The notes under the pieces: model-generated
The model's input: only the letters and a program-made list of their open reading frames with translations
The model's database searches: none
Told to the model about the DNA's origin: nothing
Assembly (NCBI RefSeq): GCF_900659635.1
Contig: NZ_CAACVB010000074.1
Coordinates: 1-32,615 of the forward strand
Direction of reading: 5' to 3'
Origin: Actinomadura roseirufa
GTDB taxonomy: Bacteria; Actinomycetota; Actinomycetes; Streptosporangiales; Streptosporangiaceae
DNA: 32,615 bases
Shown: positions 14,432 through 20,812 of the stretch, piece after piece
Position numbering within the stretch: the stretch's first letter is position 1
Layout of the letters: every line of letters begins with the position of its first letter
Program-made: the position numbers and the translations under genes

Positions 14432-15273
14432 TATTTCACGTCCTCCGGGACGGCGCTCCGGCGCCGGGCGGCGGGGACGACCAGCGGCGTCCCCGTCTCC
14501 GGGCAGTCGATCACCCGGCAGGGCAGCCCGAACACCTCCTCGACCAGGTCCGCCGTCACCACCGAGGCCGGCTCGCCCTCGGCGACGATCCGCCCGCCGC
14601 GCATCGCGAGCAGGTGCGTCGCGTAGCGGGAGGCGTGGTTCAGGTCGTGCAGGACGGCGACGACCGTGCGCCCCTCCTCGTGCAGCCGGGCGCACAGGTC
14701 GAGGACCTCGATCTGGTGCGCGATGTCGAGGTAGGTCGTCGGCTCGTCCAGCAGCAGCAGCGGCGTCTGCTGCGCCAGCGCCATCGCGATCCACACCCGC
14801 TGCCGCTGCCCGCCCGACAGCTCGTCCACCGGCCGGTCGGCGAGCCCGGCCACGCCGGTCGCGGCCATCGACTCGGCCACCACCCGCTCGTCCTCGCGGG
14901 ACCACTGCCGCAGCAGCCCCTGGTGCGGGTAGCGTCCCCGCGCGACGAGGTCGGCGACCGAGATGCCGTCCGGCGCGATGGACGACTGCGGCAGCAGCCC
15001 CAGGGTGCGGGCCAGCTTCTTGGCGGGCCACCCCGCGATGGGCCGCCCGTCCAGCACCACGGCGCCCGCGGCGGGCCTGAGGATGCGGGCCAGCGCCCGC
15101 AGCAGCGTCGACTTGCCGCACGCGTTGGGCCCGACGATCACGGTGAACGAGCCGTCGGGGACCACCACGTCGAGGCCCTCGGCCACCGTCCGCCGGTCGT
15201 AGGCGAGGGTCAGGCCCGCCGCGGTCAGCCGCGCGTCCGCCGCCTGCGCGCCCGGCGCGTTCGGTTCCGTCAT
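14431..15273 (-). CDS. iron-siderophore ABC transporter ATP-binding protein (FecE/FepC type)
   Basis: A 280-residue ATPase with Walker A GPNACGKST (48-56), signature LSGGQRQR (153-160), Walker B LLLLDE (173-178) and H-loop His210. The short Q-loop segment LLPQSS and VADLVARGRYPHQGLL are typical of siderophore/cobalamin importer ATPases. It should power ferric-siderophore import through a FecCD-type permease, but neither permease nor binding protein is encoded nearby, so it must serve partners elsewhere. The ATG at 15273 lies 156 bp from an iron box shared with the divergent siderophore-interacting protein gene, implying induction under iron limitation. Confidence 0.93.
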   Translation of the reverse strand: MTEPNAPGAQAADARLTAAGLTLAYDRRTVAEGLDVVVPDGSFTVIVGPNACGKSTLLRALARILRPAAGAVVLDGRPIAGWPAKKLARTLGLLPQSSIAPDGISVADLVARGRYPHQGLLRQWSREDERVVAESMAATGVAGLADRPVDELSGGQRQRVWIAMALAQQTPLLLLDEPTTYLDIAHQIEVLDLCARLHEEGRTVVAVLHDLNHASRYATHLLAMRGGRIVAEGEPASVVTADLVEEVFGLPCRVIDCPETGTPLVVPAARRRSAVPEDVK

Positions 15274-15428
15274 CAGTTCCGTCCCGTCCTCGTTCGGTCA
15301 CGGGAGGCCGGCCCGGTACCCGCCGCCGAGCGGCCCGGCGGCGCGGGCGCGGGCGGGGCCTCCGTCGACGACGCCGGCGCGCTCCCCCGGGGGACGGTCC
15401 GGTGGCCGAACCGCCACTGGCCAACACC

Positions 15429-15447
15429 TTAGGTTAGGTTAACCTAA
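15429..15447. promoter_or_regulatory. iron box (IdeR/DmdR1 operator)
   Basis: TTAGGTTAGGTTAACCTAA matches the actinobacterial DtxR/IdeR/DmdR1 consensus TTAGGTTAGSCTAACCTAA at 18 of 19 positions. It sits in the 303-bp gap between the divergent FecE-type and siderophore-interacting protein genes. Fe(II)-loaded IdeR/DmdR should repress both. Confidence 0.95.
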
Positions 15448-15576
15448 GCGCCCGTCGGGGCGGAATCGGTCACGGCGGGACCCGCAGGCGCTCCGGCCGA
15501 AGGGTCGCGCCCCGTTGCCGGAGCCCCTCGCGACGTCCATCCGGTCCGCCACGAAGACAGGCTGAGGAGAGCACCG

Positions 15577-16428
15577 ATGCCCACCGCCGCCCCCGCCGAC
15601 CCCTACCGCTTCTTCGACCTGCACGTCCTGCGGTCCGCGCCGCTCGGGCCCTCCATGGTCCGCGTCACCTTCGGCGGGCCGGCGCTGGACGCGGCGGACG
15701 ACTCGGGGGACGCGTTCGTCTCGGCCGGCCGCGACCAGCGCTTCAAGCTGTTCCTCCCGCACCCCCACCAGGACGCGCCCGTGATGCCCGCGACCTGGTC
15801 GCCCGGCACGTGGTTCGCCGACTGGCGGGCGCTGGACCCGGCCGAACGCGGCATCATGCGCTCCTACACCGTCCGCGCGCGGCGTCCCGGCGAACTGGAC
15901 GTCGACGTCGCGCTGCACCCCGGCGGCGCGTCCGGGCCCGCCGCCCGCTGGGCCGCCGCCGCGCGTCCCGGGGACCGCGTCGTCGTGCTCGGCCCGTCCG
16001 GCCCCGACAACGGCGGCTACGACTTCCGGCCGCCGCCCGGCGCCCCCGTGCTCATCGCGGGCGACCTGACCGCGCTGCCCGCCATCGCCGGGAACCTCGC
16101 CTGGCTGCCCGCCGGGACCGGCGCGCGAGTGTGGGTCGAGGTGCCGGACGCCGCCGACCGCCAGGACCTGCCGACCGAGGCCGACGCCGAGATCTCCTGG
16201 GTCGGTCCCGGCGGCCTGCTCGACGCGGTCCGCGGCGCCGAGATGCCCGGGACCTCGCCCTACGCGTGGATCGCCGGCGAGGCCGCGGTGGTCAGGGCGC
16301 TGCGCCGGCACCTGGTGAACGAGCGCGGCCTCGACCGCCGCGCCGTCACCTTCACCGGCTACTGGCGGCGCGGCGCGACCGAGGAGGACCTGCTCGCCGA
16401 GGTCGTCGCCGACGGCGCCGCGCGGTAA
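15577..16428 (+). CDS. siderophore-interacting protein (ViuB-like FAD-binding ferric-siderophore reductase)
   Basis: A 283-residue flavoprotein of the SIP family. RSYTVR (95-100) is the FAD-binding RxYS/T-type motif, AGDLTALPAI (161-170) starts the NAD(P)H domain, and WIAGEAAVVRALRRHL with TGYWRRG is the family-typical C-terminus. A GAGGAG ribosome-binding site precedes the ATG. In this family the enzyme reduces the ferric siderophore inside the cell with NAD(P)H, releasing Fe(II). It diverges from the siderophore ATPase gene across a near-perfect iron box, so import and iron release are co-regulated. It converges with the MmpL gene. Confidence 0.95.
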   Translation: MPTAAPADPYRFFDLHVLRSAPLGPSMVRVTFGGPALDAADDSGDAFVSAGRDQRFKLFLPHPHQDAPVMPATWSPGTWFADWRALDPAERGIMRSYTVRARRPGELDVDVALHPGGASGPAARWAAAARPGDRVVVLGPSGPDNGGYDFRPPPGAPVLIAGDLTALPAIAGNLAWLPAGTGARVWVEVPDAADRQDLPTEADAEISWVGPGGLLDAVRGAEMPGTSPYAWIAGEAAVVRALRRHLVNERGLDRRAVTFTGYWRRGATEEDLLAEVVADGAAR

Positions 16429-16442
16429 CCGTCCCAGGACGG
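16429..16442. terminator. short hairpin between convergent genes
   Basis: CCGTC, loop CCAG and GACGG start right after the siderophore-interacting protein stop and end 4 bp before the MmpL stop. It is a short bidirectional stem with no T-run, so it is weak. Confidence 0.35.
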
Positions 16443-16446
16443 GCGC

Positions 16447-18621
16447 TCAGTCGTGGCGGGTGGGCGCGCCCCGGTACGGCTCGCCGCCCGCCGGGCCGGG
16501 CCCGGCGGCCCGCTCCTCCGCGCCCGCCATCGCCGCGGCGGCGTCCTGGTGGCCCGGCCACCACGCCGCGTGCCCGAGCAGCACCGTCACGGCCGGGACG
16601 AGGAACATCGACATGGCGAACGCCGCGAGGACCACGCCGAGCGCGACCGTCGTCCCCATCTCCTGCATCGCGTCCGCCTCGGCCAGCAGGAACGTCGCGA
16701 AGCTCCCGGCCAGGATCAGCCCCGCGGACGCGACGGTCGGCGCGGCCTGCGTGAAGGCGTGCCCGACGCCCCGCCGCGGCGAGTGCCCGGCGCGCGCCTC
16801 CTCCCGGAGCCGCGCGATGACGAGGATGTTGTAGTCGGTGCCCAGCGCCGTCACGAACAGGTACACCACCAGCGGCAGGAAGAAGATGACCCCGGCGTGC
16901 CCCCCGCCCCACTGGAACAGGGCCACGCTCGCGCCGATCGTCCCGAGGAAGCTCAGCACCACCGCCGCCATCAGGTACAGCGGCGCGACGACGCTGCGCA
17001 GCAGCAGCCCGAGGATGACGGCGATGAGGACCCCGGCGATCGGGAACACCACGGCGTAGTCGCGGTTCATCGCCTGCCGCAGGTCGACCATGACGGCCGT
17101 CTGCCCGCCCACGATCGCCTCGGTGCCGGGCGGCGCCGCGGCGTGCGCCGACCTGCGGACCGGCCCCGAGACGGTGTCCATCGCCGGCCGCGACAGCGGG
17201 TCGGTGGCGAGCTGCGCGTCGAACAGCGCGGTCCGCCCGTCGGCGCTGAAGGACGGCGCGCCCACCGCCGCCACGCCCGGCGTCGCCTTCAGCCGCGCCA
17301 CCACCGGCGCGACCGCCCCCGGCGCCAGCCGGGCGCCCGACGTGCTGCGCACGAACACCTGCGTGGCCTCCTCGGCACCGGGAGGGAAGCCCTTCTCCAG
17401 GTCCTGGAGCCCCCGCGCCGCCTCCGTCCCGGACGGCGCCGCGGCCATGTTGAAGTCGGCGCTGAACCCGAGCGCGCACACCGACAGCGCGACCAGCACG
17501 GCGCCCGACACCAGCGCCACCGGCCAGGGACTGCGCCCGATCAGCCGGCCCAGCCCCGCGGCCCGGGTGTGCCGCGGCTCCGCGCGCCACGCCCGGCTCG
17601 GCCAGAACACCTTCGGGCCGAGCAGCGACACCACGGCGGGGATCAGCGTCAGCGCCGCGACCAGCGTCGTCGCGACCGCGATGCCCATCGCCGGGCCCAT
17701 CGACCGGAGCATGCCGAGCGAGGCCAGGATCAGCGCGCTGAACGCGACGATCACCGCGCACGCGGCCGAGGCGATGACCTCACCGACCCGCTCCACGGCC
17801 GCGACCATCGCGCTCCGCCCGTCCTCGCCCGCGCGCAGCCGCTCCCGGTAGCGGAACAGCAGGAACAGGATGTAGTCGGTGCCCACCCCGAACAGCACGA
17901 TCGGCATCAGCGACTGCGTCATGTTGTCGCCCTTGAGGCCGAACGCCGCGTTCACGCTGCCGATCAGCGACAGCGCCACCACCATCACCAGCCCGACCGT
18001 GACCAGCGGCAGGAACGCCGCCACCACGCTGCGGAAGGTGAGGATCAGCAGCACGAAGATCACCACGATGGTCGCGCCCAGCGTGATCGTGTCACTGCGC
18101 TCGTAGGACTTCTGCGCGTCGGCGTTGATCGCCGCCGTCCCGGTGAGCCGGGCGGTCAGCCCGGTGCCCCGGGTCCCGGCGGCGGCGTCGTCGCGGAGCC
18201 GGTCGACCGCCTTGCCGACGGCCGGGTCGTCGAAGCTCTCCGAGAGGAACCGCACATTGATCATCTGCACCAGCCGGTCGGCGGCCACCGGTCCCGCCGC
18301 CACCCGCTGCACGCCCTCGACGTCCGCCGCGTCCAGGCGCCCCGCCAGCCGGGCCGCGGCCGCCTGGTCCGCGGCCGTCAGCGGGCCGCCGTCCGCCCGC
18401 GTCACCGCGAAGATCGCGGTCTGCCCGCGGGTCTGCGGGAACGCGTCCCCGGTGAGGTGGAACGCCCGCACGGACTCATATGATCCGGGCAGGAAGTCGG
18501 TCTGCTGCGTGCTGGCCTTGAACTTCGGCGCGAACCCCACGAGCAGGACCGCGGCGACCACCCACACCGCGATGACCCACCAGCGGCGCCGCACCACGAA
18601 TCGCGCCAATCCCCCGAACAT
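16447..18621 (-). CDS. MMPL family (RND superfamily) transporter
   Basis: A 724-residue membrane transporter of the actinobacterial MmpL/YdfJ type. There is one N-terminal helix (14-30), a large extracytoplasmic loop, five helices with GTDYILFLLFRYRE (Asp249-Tyr250, the proton-relay pair), then a second equivalent half with GTDYNILVIARLREE. The tail after the last helix is Ala/Gly-rich. Start is ATG 18621 with GGGGGA 6 nt upstream; an in-frame GTG 12 nt earlier lacks a ribosome-binding site. Members export lipids or lipophilic metabolites. No biosynthetic genes or regulator are adjacent, so the cargo is unknown. It ends tail-to-tail with the siderophore-interacting protein gene. Confidence 0.93.
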   Translation of the reverse strand: MFGGLARFVVRRRWWVIAVWVVAAVLLVGFAPKFKASTQQTDFLPGSYESVRAFHLTGDAFPQTRGQTAIFAVTRADGGPLTAADQAAAARLAGRLDAADVEGVQRVAAGPVAADRLVQMINVRFLSESFDDPAVGKAVDRLRDDAAAGTRGTGLTARLTGTAAINADAQKSYERSDTITLGATIVVIFVLLILTFRSVVAAFLPLVTVGLVMVVALSLIGSVNAAFGLKGDNMTQSLMPIVLFGVGTDYILFLLFRYRERLRAGEDGRSAMVAAVERVGEVIASAACAVIVAFSALILASLGMLRSMGPAMGIAVATTLVAALTLIPAVVSLLGPKVFWPSRAWRAEPRHTRAAGLGRLIGRSPWPVALVSGAVLVALSVCALGFSADFNMAAAPSGTEAARGLQDLEKGFPPGAEEATQVFVRSTSGARLAPGAVAPVVARLKATPGVAAVGAPSFSADGRTALFDAQLATDPLSRPAMDTVSGPVRRSAHAAAPPGTEAIVGGQTAVMVDLRQAMNRDYAVVFPIAGVLIAVILGLLLRSVVAPLYLMAAVVLSFLGTIGASVALFQWGGGHAGVIFFLPLVVYLFVTALGTDYNILVIARLREEARAGHSPRRGVGHAFTQAAPTVASAGLILAGSFATFLLAEADAMQEMGTTVALGVVLAAFAMSMFLVPAVTVLLGHAAWWPGHQDAAAAMAGAEERAAGPGPAGGEPYRGAPTRHD

Positions 18622-18689
18622 GCCATCCCCCACTGATCACGGCATCCCCGACAACCTCCTACCCATAGCGATGAATCAGACACACTCCG

Positions 18690-19235
18690 TCAGAATGCGG
18701 GCCAGCGGTCCTCCACGAACGCCCGGACCAGTGCGGCGTGCGACAACGGCCTGGACTCGTCCGCCACGTCCCCGTTGACGGTGTAGTCGAGCAGGACGAC
18801 GTCGCGGGCCTCCGCCAGCCCGCGCAGCTCCCCGGCCAGGCCCGCCGCCCGGTTCTCCAGCATCCACCGGTAGGCCGGCAGATAGATCTCCCGCCGCGCC
18901 CGCCCGTACGGCAGCAGGTCCTCCCCCGCCCGGTGCCCGAGCACCGGCCCGTACCTGCGCACCGTCCGCTTGATCCCCTTCATCGAGGTGACCGCGAACC
19001 TGGACGGGTCGGCTCCGGCGCCCGCGAAGACCTTGAGGCCCTGCCAGATCCCCTCGACGGACTCGGCGAAGACGCCCGGGCAGAACGGCACGGGAATCCC
19101 GCCGTGCGGATAGAACGGGCTGAACCGCACCCACGGCTCGTCCGCCCGGGACGTCACGTCCAGGATCAGGGCACCGGGGTGCGCCGCCTCGACCGCCGCC
19201 CGGGAGCGCCGCCGGCTCACGACATGAATGGCCAC
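18690..19235 (-). CDS. DUF6939-like conserved hypothetical protein
   Basis: A 181-residue soluble protein that I match from memory to DUF6939 (similarity not computed). It begins VAIHVVSRRRSRAAVE and contains the well-ordered block WVRFSPFYPHGGIPVP and a C-terminal LLDYTVNGDV..PLSHAALV. Start is taken as GTG 19235 with AGGGTGG upstream; further upstream the frame is Gly/Pro/Arg-rich and looks untranslated. Function unknown: no catalytic motif is recognised. It lies 68 bp upstream of the MmpL gene on the same strand and could be its operon partner, although a possible separate MmpL promoter lies in the gap. The 284-bp gap to the superoxide dismutase gene shows no credible gene. Confidence 0.75.
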   Translation of the reverse strand: MAIHVVSRRRSRAAVEAAHPGALILDVTSRADEPWVRFSPFYPHGGIPVPFCPGVFAESVEGIWQGLKVFAGAGADPSRFAVTSMKGIKRTVRRYGPVLGHRAGEDLLPYGRARREIYLPAYRWMLENRAAGLAGELRGLAEARDVVLLDYTVNGDVADESRPLSHAALVRAFVEDRWPAF

Positions 19236-19519
19236 CGCACCACCCTGCCGCCCGCCACCGACAGTTCGGCCGGCACCCGCCGCCCCCGGCCCGCCGGCAC
19301 CCGGCGCGACCGGACGGCCTCGGCGAACACGCGACCGGGGTGCCCACAGGGCGGGGCCAGGGCCGGGACGTTTCACCGGCGGGCCGGTGCTCCGCGGTCC
19401 GCCGAGCCGGCTGGCGACCTCGACGGCACCTCGGCGGGCGCGGCCCCTCCGCCCGCGCCCGCGCGGTGACGCCGTGCACGGCCGCCGGGCCGTCGTCCGG
19501 CCCGGTGACGCTCAGGGCA

Positions 19520-20146
19520 CTACGACCGGCGCGTCGCGCCGATCACGCCGCACGCGGAGCGCCCGCCGGAGTCGCCCGCCTTCAGCGTGTCGGCGTCCGG
19601 TCCCTTCCCCGTTCCGGAGGAGTAGCGCTCGGGGATGTTCGCGTGGTTGTCGGGCAGCGCGTGCACGACGATGGCGCTGCCGTCGGCGTCGGTCAGCTGC
19701 GCGGCCTGGAAACGGTCGGTGACCGACTCGCCCGCGCCCCGCCCGTCCTGGCCGATCAGCAGGTTCGGCAGGTCGCCCGAGTGGTTCCCGTGCCCGTGCG
19801 GGCCGCCGAGGTCGAGGTGGGGGCCCGCCGTGAAGAACGGGCTGACCTTGCCCGTGCTCGGGTCGACCGCGGCGGGGTCGCACTTCCCGACCGCGTGCAC
19901 GTGGAATCCGTGGAACCCGGCGGGCAGGCCCCACACCCGCACCGAGAGCCGCTCGGCGGTCCGTCCGGCGGGCGTCACGGTGAGCGTCCCGACCTGCTTG
20001 CCCTGCACGTCGCGGATCTGCGCGGTGAGCTGCTGCCCGCCGTCCCCGCCGGCCGCCTGCACCGCGGCCGAGACCAGTAAGGTCCCCGCCAGCCCGCCGA
20101 GCGTCGCCAGCGCCGTCACCTGGGCCGCCGACAAGATCTTCTTCAT
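19520..20146 (-). CDS. sodC: superoxide dismutase [Cu-Zn], secreted
   Basis: A 208-residue protein with an N-terminal signal peptide (basic MKK, hydrophobic 10-31, AQA-like end). All metal ligands are visible: His82 and His84 in GFHGFHVHAVGKCD, His110 as the likely bridging His, His117, His122 and Asp125 in GPHGHGNHSGDLPNL, and His162 in VVHALPDNHAN. Cys89 and Cys199 can form the conserved disulfide. It should dismutate superoxide outside the cell. The ATG at 20146 has a purine-rich GGAAGGGG upstream. A TATAAG box and several short CACTT-type repeats in the AT-rich stretch 20245-20300 may form its promoter. Confidence 0.95.
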   Translation of the reverse strand: MKKILSAAQVTALATLGGLAGTLLVSAAVQAAGGDGGQQLTAQIRDVQGKQVGTLTVTPAGRTAERLSVRVWGLPAGFHGFHVHAVGKCDPAAVDPSTGKVSPFFTAGPHLDLGGPHGHGNHSGDLPNLLIGQDGRGAGESVTDRFQAAQLTDADGSAIVVHALPDNHANIPERYSSGTGKGPDADTLKAGDSGGRSACGVIGATRRS

Positions 20147-20326
20147 GCCTGCCCCTTCCCGGGCCGGCCGGCGGGCAGGGTGCCACGCACACGACCGCGT
20201 CCCGCGTCGCCTGCCTTGGTAACCCCGCCCGCCCGCCACCGCAAGCACTTCACTCGATTTAGGCACTTATAGCCCAAGAGTGACTGTTAACGCGAAATCA
20301 CCCCAGCCGAAACGGATTCCGGCCGA

Positions 20327-20536
20327 TCATCCCAGGTCGCACCCGCCGCCTTTCAGCCGCCGCAGGAACAGCGCCCATTCGGCGGGAGAAAAGAGGAGCT
20401 TCGGTCCATCCGGATCGCGGGAGTCCCGCACTCCGACGGCCACGACCAGCCCCGCCACCTCGACGCACTGACCTCCGTTGTCGCCGCTGCGGCTGCTCTT
20501 TCGCCACCGCGCCACCGGCGCGTCACCGTCGCTCAC
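20327..20536 (-). CDS. DUF397 domain-containing protein
   Basis: A 69-residue protein filling one DUF397 domain. WRKSSRSGDNGGQCVEVA is the hallmark start, VGVRDSRDPDGPKLLFS the middle, and EWALFLRRLKGG the end. In actinomycetes such proteins usually sit next to and modulate an XRE-family regulator (BldB/AbaA-orf type pairs). Here no XRE gene is adjacent: the neighbours are the superoxide dismutase gene downstream and the divergent STAND gene upstream. The ATG at 20536 is the first in-frame start. The 276-bp divergent gap is AT-richer near 20590-20630 and probably contains its promoter. Confidence 0.93.
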   Translation of the reverse strand: MSDGDAPVARWRKSSRSGDNGGQCVEVAGLVVAVGVRDSRDPDGPKLLFSPAEWALFLRRLKGGGCDLG

Positions 20537-20812
20537 GAATCCTCCAAGATCTGGCCGCCCATGACTTCCGGCCCCCCGACCTTAGACATGTCACAATAGG
20601 ACGCGCAGCGATTACCAAAAGAAGCTCACGTCCCCCCGGCCGCCCGCACCTCCCCCAAAGCCCGCCGCTTCGAGATGTGCCGCGAGAGCGCACGGTGAAT
20701 ACCCCGAGCGAGCACACCGCCGACCAGAGAATTCCCCCACCCTGCTCATTAAGACGCGCCCGTTGCGGCATTTCGAGCACATTCCTAACCCGCCGCGAAA
20801 GGACCCGACACG

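Noticed and set aside
12733..15432. 900-codon forward open frame opposite the MarR, MFS and siderophore ATPase genes
   Set aside because: It mirrors three clearly real reverse genes and consists of Arg/Gly/Ala/His-rich sequence without domains.
16453..18483. Long forward open frame opposite the first MmpL gene
   Set aside because: Shadow of the transporter on the other strand; His/Arg/Asp-rich with no membrane segments or motifs.
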